DNA of 64,000 nucleotides from a virus, in the IMG/VR virus record IMGVR_UViG_3300030002_000005, positions 18,066 to 82,065 of that record; one strand, written 5' to 3'. Of this stretch, positions 1-10,000 are shown piece by piece. Position 1 is the stretch's first letter, and each line of letters starts with the position of its first letter. The notes below the pieces were generated by a model. It saw only the letters and a program-made list of their open reading frames with translations, did not search any database and was not told where the DNA came from. The position numbers and the translations under genes are program-made.

Positions 1-1098
1 ACTTTAATCAAAGAAGAAAACGATCAGAAATTTAAAGTATATTTCAAAAAAGACAAATTTAAGACAGAAGATAAAGGTACATTGAAGAAATCTTTCCTTA
101 CAAAGGATGAAGCCGATGCCTATGCTAAAAAGATGAATGCTGGCGTAAACCATGTATTTGGAAATGATGCTGGTTACGTGGTTGTAGCCGAACCAAAAAA
201 AATCAATGAAACCGAAGACGACGAAGTTGAAAATGATAATGATAACATTGATGATCTTAGTGCGCTTGGCGATCTTGATTTGGGTGCAGAAGGCGATACC
301 GATGCAAACGTAGACGATGTTGATGATGTTACTGCTGTTACAAGTGGCGCACCTATTGAAACTCCTGCTGAGGATAGTATGTTCGCAACTGATTCTCAAT
401 CATTGGGAGCAGTTAATCCATCACCAATGGCTACAACAGAACCTATTTCAATGGGTGCTGAAACTGGCGTTGTTGTTGATGTTAATGCTCAGTCAAAAAC
501 TGTTAATGTAAAAATGAATGAAGGTAAAAAGCCTACATTCATTAAAGGTCAAAAACCAGACTTTGGTAAAAAGGATGATAAACCTAAAGATGAAAAAAAG
601 GGTGCGAAACCTACATTTGTTAAAGGTCAGAAACCAGATTTCGGTAAAAAGGATGGCGAAAAAGAAGAAATTTCCGAAGACGCATCGGATGTTAAAGCAG
701 CATTGGCTAAAGGAACTGCTAAGAAAACAACTCCTGTAACAAGCGTGGCTAAAACACCAGCTGGCGGTGAAAAGGGAAATTCAGCATCTGTTGTAGCATC
801 CTCATTAGCAAAAGGAACTGCTAAGAAAGCTGGGGCAGTTACAAGCGTAGCTAAAACACCAAATGGCGGCGAAAAAGGAAACTCCGCATCAATTGTAGCG
901 GCAGCTTTAGCTAAAGGTAAAGTATCTATGAGCGAATCAGAAACAAAATTGAGAAAATATGTTAAAAATCATTTACTCGAAATTGCTGGTTTGAAAAAAG
1001 CTACTCTAAACGAAAGTGCTAAATCTCCAAAATTGAAACAATTAGACAAACTGATCGAAAGTCAGTATGCGGATTTTAAAAAGCTTAGTATAAAATAA
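1..1098 (+). CDS. Repeat-rich acidic protein, 5' end outside window
   Basis: The frame is open from the first base, so this is the 3' part (365 codons) of a longer gene. An internal TTG at 82 is not needed as a start. After a short lysine-rich segment comes an acidic linker, then two copies of a unit containing KGQKPDFGKKD (nt 529-660). These are followed by a 34-residue tandem repeat with period 102 nt: the phase-equivalent LAKG codons begin at 703, 805 and 907. The last 60 residues are charged and helical (LRKYVKNHLLEIAGLKK). The composition resembles prohead core or internal head proteins, and the gene lies just upstream of terminase and portal. I do not recognise a family, and a virion or scaffold role is inference. 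Confidence 0.75.
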   Translation, partial: TLIKEENDQKFKVYFKKDKFKTEDKGTLKKSFLTKDEADAYAKKMNAGVNHVFGNDAGYVVVAEPKKINETEDDEVENDNDNIDDLSALGDLDLGAEGDTDANVDDVDDVTAVTSGAPIETPAEDSMFATDSQSLGAVNPSPMATTEPISMGAETGVVVDVNAQSKTVNVKMNEGKKPTFIKGQKPDFGKKDDKPKDEKKGAKPTFVKGQKPDFGKKDGEKEEISEDASDVKAALAKGTAKKTTPVTSVAKTPAGGEKGNSASVVASSLAKGTAKKAGAVTSVAKTPNGGEKGNSASIVAAALAKGKVSMSESETKLRKYVKNHLLEIAGLKKATLNESAKSPKLKQLDKLIESQYADFKKLSIK

Positions 1099-1115
1099 CA
1101 AATCGTATATGTTTT

Positions 1116-1151
1116 AAACAAATGCCTCTTATATAGAGGCATTTGTTTTTT
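1116..1151 (+). terminator. Intrinsic terminator
   Basis: A perfect 14-bp stem (AAACAAATGCCTCT paired with AGAGGCATTTGTTT) with a 5-nt loop runs into a T stretch. It lies 18 nt after the stop of the repeat-rich protein and isolates it from the terminase-portal unit. Confidence 0.9.
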
Positions 1152-1182
1152 ATAAAAAATTGTAATAAAATGAATTTAATAC

Positions 1183-1190
1183 TATTTAAT
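1183..1190 (+). promoter_or_regulatory. Late promoter box, variant
   Basis: TATTTAAT lies 14 nt before the ATG at 1205, directly after a terminator. It differs by one base swap at the end from the TATTTATA box found before most morphogenesis genes here. Confidence 0.4.
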
Positions 1191-1204
1191 ATAAAAGTAA
1201 TCTT

Positions 1205-1687
1205 ATGGCAACTGTATATGACGAAGAAGGTCTTAAATTAATCTATGTATTGAAAATCGGATATAATTCGAAAGACGAAGGAATGTTCGAGTTTATTTTC
1301 TCCAATGATCCTACGAATATTAATATTAAGGAATGGTGTTGGGATTTGATTCCAGCCTACGATAATGCAATACCACCTACCGAAGACTATATCGGGGCTG
1401 TAATAGGCTTAAAAACGTCAACGTTTGACTTATTCTGTTTACATGAAGACGTTACCAGAGAATATATGCATGGTGTTCATACAATTCACGCATTAGCATA
1501 TGAAACCGAACGAACAAGTGATAATGGTTATACCCAATTTGAAAAATTGATGGAAGATGACGAAGATCAGCCATTGTTGGTATTTCATTATGGAATGACT
1601 TTAGCCAGAGTAAAAGAAATATTCAGTGCCAGAAAAATAATCTTACGGAACGATAATTTTGTTGAGGTGTCATCAATCAAATTTTAA
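1205..1687 (+). CDS. Hypothetical protein upstream of terminase
   Basis: A 160-residue soluble acidic protein with no signal peptide or membrane segment. It follows a terminator and a variant late promoter box and ends 9 nt before the large terminase, so the two are probably co-transcribed. In T4 the small terminase gp16 (164 aa) occupies this position. However, I see no helix-turn-helix or the long coiled coil typical of small terminases: the chain is rich in aromatic residues (for example KEWCWDLIPAYDNAIPP) and looks like a compact alpha/beta domain. I do not recognise the family. A packaging or head role is suggested only by position. Confidence 0.8.
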   Translation: MATVYDEEGLKLIYVLKIGYNSKDEGMFEFIFSNDPTNINIKEWCWDLIPAYDNAIPPTEDYIGAVIGLKTSTFDLFCLHEDVTREYMHGVHTIHALAYETERTSDNGYTQFEKLMEDDEDQPLLVFHYGMTLARVKEIFSARKIILRNDNFVEVSSIKF

Positions 1688-1696
1688 ACAATCGGC

Positions 1697-4192
1697 ATGG
1701 CTACAAAAAGAAATAATGATGATAATTCGGAAATTGATAATAATCAGTTCCCAGACCATATACCAGCTGTCGCTTTATCAAGTGCTAGCGAACAGATAAA
1801 AAAAGACGAATTAAGAAAATTAGCCAAGGAGCTAAGAAAATCTGGCGGTAAGGTTGAACCAGTTATCATAACAACAAACGGAACAATAAAAAAAGCCAGT
1901 GAACTTAATATGGCTGAAAAGAAATGCGAAATCGTAAGATGTACTTCTGACCCAGCCTATTTTATTGAGACCTATTTAACAATTTTTGACCAGACGCAAG
2001 GGCTTGCTGGTCGAATTGTTCCTTTTAAATTATTTCCTTTTCAGCGTAAATTAATTAAAGCATATTTATCATTCCGATATAATATTGCTAATAAATATAG
2101 ACAGGCAGGTATTTCTACAGCAACATGTGCATTCATTGCTTGGTATGTGATGTTTAATAGTAATAGAACGGCAGCGATTGTTGCCGATAAACTTGAAACT
2201 GCTCGTGACGAGTTAATGAATGACGTTGTTGAATTCATTGACGGCTGTCCTGACTGGCTTAGACCGAAAACAGGTAAAATGGCTGGTGCTGAAAAGAACT
2301 ACAAAGATACTCAGAAGTTAAAACGTTATGATAATAACTCCGCATTGGGTGCATTTTCAGCTAAGAGTGGACTTCGTGGTACAACTCCAACACTATTGTT
2401 TTGGGATGAAACTGCTTGGACTGAAAAATCTGATAAATTTTGGACTGCTGCCAGACCTACTATGAGTACAGGGGGTAGTACTATTATGGTAAGCACGCCA
2501 TCTGGCTTAGACCCCGTTTTCTATAAAACATTTGAGGGTGCTAGAAAAAAGGAAGAAAAAAATAACTTTAATGCAATTGAATTATGGTGGTATAATGATC
2601 CACGATATAATAAAGACCTTGTTTGGCTGAAAAACAAGAACAAGGATACTGAGATTAAGCTAGTTGACGATAATTGGGCTGACGACTATCGAATCAAATT
2701 AATGGATGACGGCTGGGAAGCTTCATCACCTTGGTTTGAGGAACAGGTAAGAGACGCCAACGGTGACATGAAAAAAATTGCTCAGGAAATTTTATGTGTT
2801 GGGAAAGATTCAATTGTAACCATAAGAGATGTTGCAACCTTGGATGTGATTAATTTAAGCATTTCCGAGTTATATAACAATTTGCCTCATTTAACGTCAA
2901 GTATAAATATAAACAGCAGACTTGAAATTTTCACCACAAATGGATATTCGAAATTTTATGGCGTTGATAAAAAATATAAAAACAACGGATTTAAAGTTTC
3001 ATTGGCGACCGATGATCAGATTGTAGTGAGTGAGGATCATATATTTCTAGCTAATGGTAAGAATATGCCATTAAATTCATTAATACCAGATGTGTCATAT
3101 CTTACTACTATTTATGAAGATTCATTCGTAAAATCGATTGAGCCGTGCGATGAAACAGAGTTTTATGATATTATTGATTCAGAGGGATGTGAATATTTTG
3201 CCAACAATATTTCAAATCATAATTGTTCATTCTTAGGTTCTGGCGATAACTTTATTGACGAAGAATATCTAAAAAGAATACAGGATCATGAGGTTAGAGT
3301 TCCAATACGTCAGGAATATACCGATAAGAATATGTGGATATTTGAAGATCCTATTCCAGAGGAACAATATGTTCTAGCTGTCGATGCATCGCCAGGCCAT
3401 GGAGAGGATAATTCAACAATCAATATACTTAAACGTAATGAATATATTGAAAAGAAAATGATCACAAAAAATGGTAAGACAAAGGAAGTCAAGTTAAAGA
3501 AATTTAAAATAGAACAGGTTGCCGAATATTATGGTAAAATAGTGCCGCAAGGTCTTGCAGAAATCGTATACCAATATGGAAAGGCTTATAATAATGCTTA
3601 TGTTGTCGTGGATATAACTGGTGGCTATGGTGTGCAAGCTGTTGAAAAATTATTGGAGATTGGCTATGACAATGTACACTATGCCGAAGTATCTCATAAA
3701 CCGTCGAGAGATCGTTTACAGGGATACATTAAGAAAGGTCAGAAATCTATGACAGATGGTGCTGTTATTTATGTTGACTTAATTCCAGGTTTTTTCATAG
3801 GAAATAACAGAGCATCAGTGCTATTAGAGCTTCAAAGATCGATTCACTTAGAGGATATTATAATCAGATCAACAAGATTATTAATGGAATTGAAGACATT
3901 TGTTACTGTTGCTGGAAATCGTGTTGCAGACCATAAGAGATCATTTCACGATGACTCAATTATGGGACTGTCAATTGGACTATATGTTATCAACTTTGAT
4001 ATGGCTAGATTTAAACAAAGTAATAGCACGACTGAGCAAATGTTAAAATCTATTTTGTCTGCCAATGATATAAAGGTTATTAGCGAACAAAGAGGTGAGA
4101 AGCCTGTGCCAAAGATATCTCCGAATAGTTCATCGCCCTTAAATCCTTATATTGTAAATGCATGGCTATTTAGCGGCATAAAACAAAAATAA
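1697..4192 (+). CDS. Terminase large subunit (gp17-like) interrupted by an intein
   Basis: The DNA-packaging motor: an ATPase plus headful nuclease that docks on the portal. The N-terminal ATPase shows a Walker A-like RQAGIST around residue 137, where the usual lysine is absent, as in some phage terminases. Walker B is LLFWDE near residue 237. The C-terminal RNase H-fold nuclease supplies acidic residues in VLAVDASPG, VVVDITGG and HDDSIMG. Residues 367-509 form a 143-residue intein inserted between QEIL and CSFLGSG, in the linker between the two domains. Without it the protein would be 688 aa, against 610 in T4. The frame is intact throughout. The portal gene follows after 76 nt. Confidence 0.95.
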   Translation: MATKRNNDDNSEIDNNQFPDHIPAVALSSASEQIKKDELRKLAKELRKSGGKVEPVIITTNGTIKKASELNMAEKKCEIVRCTSDPAYFIETYLTIFDQTQGLAGRIVPFKLFPFQRKLIKAYLSFRYNIANKYRQAGISTATCAFIAWYVMFNSNRTAAIVADKLETARDELMNDVVEFIDGCPDWLRPKTGKMAGAEKNYKDTQKLKRYDNNSALGAFSAKSGLRGTTPTLLFWDETAWTEKSDKFWTAARPTMSTGGSTIMVSTPSGLDPVFYKTFEGARKKEEKNNFNAIELWWYNDPRYNKDLVWLKNKNKDTEIKLVDDNWADDYRIKLMDDGWEASSPWFEEQVRDANGDMKKIAQEILCVGKDSIVTIRDVATLDVINLSISELYNNLPHLTSSININSRLEIFTTNGYSKFYGVDKKYKNNGFKVSLATDDQIVVSEDHIFLANGKNMPLNSLIPDVSYLTTIYEDSFVKSIEPCDETEFYDIIDSEGCEYFANNISNHNCSFLGSGDNFIDEEYLKRIQDHEVRVPIRQEYTDKNMWIFEDPIPEEQYVLAVDASPGHGEDNSTINILKRNEYIEKKMITKNGKTKEVKLKKFKIEQVAEYYGKIVPQGLAEIVYQYGKAYNNAYVVVDITGGYGVQAVEKLLEIGYDNVHYAEVSHKPSRDRLQGYIKKGQKSMTDGAVIYVDLIPGFFIGNNRASVLLELQRSIHLEDIIIRSTRLLMELKTFVTVAGNRVADHKRSFHDDSIMGLSIGLYVINFDMARFKQSNSTTEQMLKSILSANDIKVISEQRGEKPVPKISPNSSSPLNPYIVNAWLFSGIKQK
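2795..3223 (+). mobile_element. Mini-intein inside terminase
   Basis: In-frame 143-residue Hint-type insert. It begins with Cys (CVGKDSIVTIRD, block A), has a block B-like SEDHIFLANG, a block F-like EFYDIIDSEGCEYF, and ends in SNHN followed by Cys+1 of the extein. Terminal His-Asn and the downstream Cys are the residues required for protein splicing. The length leaves no room for a homing endonuclease, so it is a minimal splicing-only element. The flanking extein halves join into a continuous terminase motif (QEIL-CSFLGSG). Confidence 0.88.
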
Positions 4193-4203
4193 AAAAGAAA
4201 TAC

Positions 4204-4245
4204 TATTTATATATTGATACTTTACGATAAATTCAAGTATTTATA
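4204..4245 (+). promoter_or_regulatory. Two late promoter boxes upstream of portal
   Basis: TATTTATA occurs at 4204-4211 and again at 4238-4245. The second is 23 nt before the portal ATG. Both lie in the 76-nt terminase-portal gap and read in the direction of transcription. Confidence 0.6.
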
Positions 4246-4268
4246 GAAAATTATAATATTTTATAAAA

Positions 4269-6206
4269 ATGGAAAAAGATAAGGACAAAGGAACAGTATA
4301 TCAAAAGCTAAATGGTATCTTCAATTTTGACGGTTTTGGTATTACCACAGGTGTTGAGCGTGATGTAAAGAACAATAAAGTAATTATAAAGGGTAATTCG
4401 CCAGAAGAGGTTCAAAGAAAGGGACTTGAGCTTGAACAGAAGAGAAGTCTTATAAATAAATTCACAAAAACGACTGATAGAAACTATCAGAAAGCTTTAC
4501 AATATGAATCAGCTAGGTTGCCAGCATATATGGACTATGAGGGTATGGAATATTACCCAATTATTTCAAGTGCACTTGATTTATTTATGGAAGAAGCAAC
4601 CACAATAGGCTTGGATGGTAAAATGCTAAACATTTATTCGAATAAGGATCGTATTAAATACCTTTTAGAGGATTTCTACTACAATATTCTAAACGTTAAC
4701 ACGAATCTTCCATTCTGGACAAGAAATACTTGTAAATATGGCGACAATTTCGTATTAATGCTGGGCGAAAGAAAAAAGGGTATCACAGCGATCAAGCAAA
4801 TGGTAAATTTTGAAATAGAAAGAACTGAAAGAATTATCAATGGCAAATCTAGTATTCTTTTCAAAGAAAGAATGACTGGCGATGAATTCAATGCATTTGA
4901 AATAGCGCACTTTAGACTGCTTGGAGACGACAAATATATTCCGTATGGTTCATCACTACTAAACAAAGTTAGAAGAGTTTTTAGACAGCTTATAATGGCA
5001 GAGGATGCCATGCTTACATATAGAATCATTCGTGCAGGTGAAAAAAAGGTATTTAAAATCGACGTCGGAAACATTGATGACGACGATATTGAAGAATATA
5101 TGTATAAAGTTGCTACCAAATTTAAAAAGGTACAGCAGGTTTCTCCCAATGATGGTCAAATTGACTATAGATTCAACATTCTAGGTAACGATGAAGATTA
5201 CTTTTTACCTGTTAGAAACGCTAACACTCAGACTGGAATTGACACATTACCAGGGGCCACAAACCTTAATGATATTCATGATATCGAATATCTGAGAGAT
5301 AATTTATTCATGGGACTTGGCGTTCCAAAACCATTTCTATCATTTCAGGATGCTAGTGGCGGCGGTAAAAACGTATCACAGTTTGATATTAGATTTGCTA
5401 AAAAGGTAAATAGAATTCAGCAGGCAATGGTTCAAGAGTTAACCAAAATGGGTATGATTCATTTATATCTTTTAGGTTATAGCACCGAAGATTTTAATGA
5501 TTTCACATTAACGCTAACAAATCCATCAACTCAATTAGATATTCAGAAATCTGAATTACTAAGAGAAAAGTCTCAAACATATACTGAACTTACAAGGTCA
5601 GAAGGTGGTATCGCAGCAATGTCACATACAGGCGCAAAGAGAATGTTGTTCAATATGACTGACAGAGAAATCGTTGAAGATTTGAAACAACAGAAAATGG
5701 AGAAGGTTATCATGCAAGAATTTGCTGATGCTCCTGTTACGATTAAGAAATCAGGTTTATTTGCAGACATTGATAAACGATATGGTGACCCAACTGCAAT
5801 AGCATCAGTCGCTAGCGGCAACACCGAGCAAGGTGGAGCACCAGCTGGCGGCGGTGGTATGCCACCAATCAATATGAATGATATGGGCGGCGGTGAAGGC
5901 GAAATGCCGCCACCAGCAGCAGGTTTACCGAATCAAACACCTGCAGAACTTCCACCGATTGAAGCTGAAAGTGTTGGTAAAAGGAAATTAATGTCTGAAA
6001 CAGAATTTGATGAAAGAGTTGAGAAGCTTGTATATGGACATAAGCTAAAAAGCGAATCAAATCCACAGGTTCTTTATGAAAACGAATTGAATGAGTCTAA
6101 CAATAATGCAATTGAAATGATTAACGAAATTGACGAACTGATTAACGGTGATCTTAATGATGTTGGCGAATTCGCCAAAAATATAAAGTTGCCAGATGGT
6201 AAATAA
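4269..6206 (+). CDS. Portal vertex protein (gp20-like)
   Basis: Forms the dodecameric ring at the unique capsid vertex through which DNA is packaged and to which the neck attaches. The 645-residue protein has the T4 gp20-type core: SALDLFMEEATT near residue 99, FWTRNTCKYGDNFVL, and the stem/clip helices around GLGVPKPFL. T4 gp20 is 524 aa. The extra length is mostly a C-terminal Gly/Pro/Met-rich low-complexity stretch (about residues 515-570) followed by a charged helical tail. It follows the terminase with tandem late boxes between them, as expected for the packaging module. Confidence 0.93.
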   Translation: MEKDKDKGTVYQKLNGIFNFDGFGITTGVERDVKNNKVIIKGNSPEEVQRKGLELEQKRSLINKFTKTTDRNYQKALQYESARLPAYMDYEGMEYYPIISSALDLFMEEATTIGLDGKMLNIYSNKDRIKYLLEDFYYNILNVNTNLPFWTRNTCKYGDNFVLMLGERKKGITAIKQMVNFEIERTERIINGKSSILFKERMTGDEFNAFEIAHFRLLGDDKYIPYGSSLLNKVRRVFRQLIMAEDAMLTYRIIRAGEKKVFKIDVGNIDDDDIEEYMYKVATKFKKVQQVSPNDGQIDYRFNILGNDEDYFLPVRNANTQTGIDTLPGATNLNDIHDIEYLRDNLFMGLGVPKPFLSFQDASGGGKNVSQFDIRFAKKVNRIQQAMVQELTKMGMIHLYLLGYSTEDFNDFTLTLTNPSTQLDIQKSELLREKSQTYTELTRSEGGIAAMSHTGAKRMLFNMTDREIVEDLKQQKMEKVIMQEFADAPVTIKKSGLFADIDKRYGDPTAIASVASGNTEQGGAPAGGGGMPPINMNDMGGGEGEMPPPAAGLPNQTPAELPPIEAESVGKRKLMSETEFDERVEKLVYGHKLKSESNPQVLYENELNESNNNAIEMINEIDELINGDLNDVGEFAKNIKLPDGK

Positions 6207-6257
6207 CTAAGTGTTATAATAAATGATAAATAAATACAACAAATGATTTAGTGATAG

Positions 6258-6265
6258 TATTTATA
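6258..6265 (+). promoter_or_regulatory. Late promoter box
   Basis: TATTTATA within the sequence AGTATTTATATAC, 20 nt before the ATG at 6286. Confidence 0.6.
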
Positions 6266-6285
6266 TACAAATTAAATATCCAATT

Positions 6286-7044
6286 ATGAACAATATCAAT
6301 ATCGGAATTGCTAATTTAGTAATATCAAATAAGATTATCGAAAACAGCTTGAATGAGGGCGTTGGCATGGTCTCCGAGATTTTTGAAATATTAAACGGCT
6401 CGGAACTGTTACAGCTTGAATTTAATGTATTTGACAATATTGAAAATAAGACAATATCAGAAGATATTAAGGCAATGAGATATGTTGACAACAATGTTAA
6501 ATTGTTTGAAACCTATACGATGCGAGAGTTGGATGCGGAACATGCTAAACTGAAAAGATTCATAAAAAAAGAAGATGTTAAAAAAATTGATAAATATAGA
6601 TTGAAATTATACGAATCAATTGGAAACCTAGTTCAAGAATCATTGAAAATTAGTACTGATGTGGACGTAAACATAATTCACGAATCTTTGGATTTCGTTA
6701 TTGATCATATAAAGAAAGGTAAGATCAGCGAAAGCAAAGCTGTGGAAGAATTGTATGACGACGAAGTTATTGAAATAGCTATGAATAGATTTAATGAAAC
6801 ATATTCCGAGCTAAACGAATCTGAAACCGAATTTTTAAGAAAAGTTATCAACTGTACAGACAAAGAAGAAATGTTTAATGAATTAATATCTGAAAATATC
6901 TTACTATTGAAAAACATCAATGACGGAAAAATTGAAGGCAAAATAACTAAAACCATTGATCGCATAAATGAAATGAAATACTCGGAACAAACGTTCGACG
7001 ACGATATTCTAAAGCTATACGATTTAAAAATGGGAATACTTTAA
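6286..7044 (+). CDS. Hypothetical acidic helical protein after portal
   Basis: A 252-residue, highly charged, mostly alpha-helical protein with no membrane segment. It has its own late promoter box and ends at a bidirectional terminator. Its location between portal and the prohead protease/scaffold genes is where T4 keeps small prohead core genes (67, 68), which are also charged and helical. I find no recognisable sequence motif, so a core or scaffold role is a positional guess only. Confidence 0.8.
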   Translation: MNNINIGIANLVISNKIIENSLNEGVGMVSEIFEILNGSELLQLEFNVFDNIENKTISEDIKAMRYVDNNVKLFETYTMRELDAEHAKLKRFIKKEDVKKIDKYRLKLYESIGNLVQESLKISTDVDVNIIHESLDFVIDHIKKGKISESKAVEELYDDEVIEIAMNRFNETYSELNESETEFLRKVINCTDKEEMFNELISENILLLKNINDGKIEGKITKTIDRINEMKYSEQTFDDDILKLYDLKMGIL

Positions 7045-7076
7045 AAAAAAGCCTCTGAATTTCAGAGGCTTTTTTT
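7043..7076. terminator. Bidirectional terminator
   Basis: GCCTCTG, a 5-nt loop and CAGAGGC are flanked by an A-run on the left and a T-run on the right. It therefore works for the rightward gene ending at 7044 and for the leftward hub gene whose stop is at 7075-7077. Confidence 0.9.
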
Positions 7077-10000
7077 ATGCTAAATGTGTACTATGATCGT
7101 CCAAGGCTAGCTCGTCCATTTTCAGAATGTTTGCTGCATAGAACGACTTATTCAACGTATCAAAAATACCATATACATATTTTACACCTGTAGATATATC
7201 CGCCTCACTTATGCCATTCATCCTAGCTCTTTCGATTGTGGCGGCATAGTTTTTTGCATAATGTGATCCATGATAATAACAGAAGATACTACTAGATGCA
7301 AGTCCATTACACTGTCTCTCAATCGATTCAATTAGTGAACAGTGAGCTTTTATCATTATTTCTGGATTATCAAATACGTTTTGCATGAATATAGGCAAAT
7401 TGGTGTCGGATTTCATGATATTTCTTTCGTACTTAATTTCAGAATTACTCTTAAATGGACTTAAAAGCATAGCTGTATCATTAGTACTCATGCCTTTAAG
7501 TAAGCTATTCTTTTCGGTTGATGTAAATTCAGATGATTTTAATATAGCACGTATAGCTGTTTCAGTTATAAATTGTGACATGCCCATAGCTGCAACCGTT
7601 CTGTCTTTATTATACGAATAGTTTGCAGTTCTATATCCAGATTCTTTATATTCCTCAGCCGCTATAATGTTTGCATTCAAATTATATTTAGCTGAATAGT
7701 AATTAATCATCGAGATAATTGCCTCAGCATAATTGCTATTTGTCATTACAACATTAGGAGTTTCTGAAAGTACATTACCATTTGCGTCCATTGTTCGGTG
7801 TGTGTATGACGGCGTTGCTACCCATGTTCTCTGTATACCATTATAATAAGCGGTTTTTGAGAATAATTCATTGTGATGATAACTTGCACACACTGATTTA
7901 ATAAAGTCTTCACCTTTGCTTGTCAATTTAACAAATGCCCCACCGATCTTATGTTCATACATTGATTTAACCCTACCCATATCTCCGATTGGAGTCTTTA
8001 TCTCTGCCACTGTGTTATCGTCATTATTTGACACATGCGAACTACTTCCGCCGTATCCGAATGCTACTGATGACTCGATTACTCTTGGTATAGGATATTT
8101 CAATATCTTTGTACCATTGAAAGAGGTTGTCATATGGTTTTCACTGATGTTATGCTCAACGCCCAATATCAAATACACGCCATTATACATGGGAACGTTT
8201 TCCAATTGAAAATACTGTGTCGGTTGAATCATTGCATTTCCAAGTCCTGTTACTGTAGCCTTATATGCTCTATTCTCATAAAGATTGAAAAGATTCTGAC
8301 CTTTTGGCGTCGGTGCTTGTTTAGAATTGTCTCCAGCTAATCTTGATAAAATTTGCAATGATTCATTTGTTTCAGGGAATTCTTTGCTATCAATTTTAAT
8401 GTCTTTAAACATGCTTTGATTCTGCGCACCGAATTTAATCTTGAACGCATTCACATTGCTCCAGTCTACATTTTTATTGTTCATTTGATTCAGGTTTTCG
8501 CCAGCACTCTCAAAAATAAATGCTTTGTCGTTAAAGACCTGTGATTCCTTGTCCAAGTTTTCAATACCGTCATTAAAGTAATTGTTGTTACTATTTGACA
8601 GATAATTTGACGAACCGCCGACATACATGCAGACATACATTGGACTGGTATTTATAATTGTACCTGTGTTAATTCTAAAACAGTCTTTCCAATTCTCAGA
8701 GCCTTTTACGGTCATAAAATTCTGAATTGGAAAGAATTCGAATCCGTTGACAGATAATAGTGTACTTAGAACTGTGAATATACTTGTTTCATCACTCTCA
8801 AACAAATTAACAAGCATTTCAGGATTTATCATTGTGTCGCCAATAGGATTCATGCTACGATCAACAAACGCAAACATATCAATAAGCCTATTTCCACTTA
8901 AATTAAATGGATAACCTATAATTGTTGGGCTTGTTCCTGAAATCCATTTATCATTTATATTTTTAAATGAATAATACATTTGATTTATAACATCCTTATC
9001 CTGTGACATGCTTTTAAAGGCATTATCATCGTCAACAATTGCTTTCTTTCTAAATCTCAATTCACTGCCAAGTTTTTTAAAGAAGGTTGTGAAGAAGTCG
9101 CCGACAGCTTTGTTTGAGGCTGGTGATGTTACAATAGTAGCTAATGATGTATACTTGTCATTATCTGGAGTCATTTTAAATGTAATCTCGTTATAATTTA
9201 TCAGATAAATCCTATTCATCATCAATTTATCAATACCTGCGCTAGTAATAGCTTCTTCGTAATATTTAGTACGATTAAGTACGTCTCTATTTAAAGCAAC
9301 TGTATACATATTAGCCATCGCAAGTCTTAGCTGTGGAAAACGGCTAGCCATAAAATCGTTATATTGCGCAATAAATGCGGCTTTATCATTCTTGCTCAAA
9401 TATTTGTTACAGTCATGCATATCAGCAAATAAATGCACATTAGCTATATTACTAAATAATTCTTTCATTGCATCAACTTTAAATGACGATGATGATACCC
9501 TCAATATTGCTCCAATGTATGCTGGCATAAATTCTGGCATTTCCACAATAGATGCAAATGAAAATGTTGACTCATTAAGATAATTTGGTGCTTTGTTAAA
9601 CATTGAGCATGTATTTCCAAAGCTGGACAAATAAAATAAAGATAACATTTCTGGATCATTCAATGTTGTCATGCCATAAGTGTCAAATAACGTTTTAGCA
9701 TGTGCGCCCAAAAATGTTGACCATATGTCTATAAAGTCGCCTGCATTTTTCAACTCAAAGGCAGTAACCTTGTCTACCAATGAGTCGTATAGAATATTTC
9801 CACTGTTAAACAATTGATCAATTGTGTGCGATGTTGCGTCACCATGTCCACACAAGAATTTTGTAGCGGTGAAAGGCATGTCAGGCGTATTATTAGTGTC
9901 TTTAATAACTAAAACATTTTCCTTTGAGTAAAAGTATTTCTTTCCATAATAGTCTGTATCAATGAATGCCCATACTGGCGGTCTCATTTTCTTTATGGCA

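Noticed and set aside
1697-4192. Terminase as a pseudogene broken by an insertion
   Set aside because: The frame is intact and the insert has all terminal splicing residues of an intein.
4679-5149. Leftward open frame inside the portal gene
   Set aside because: Shadow of the portal reading frame: no promoter, no family features, biased composition.
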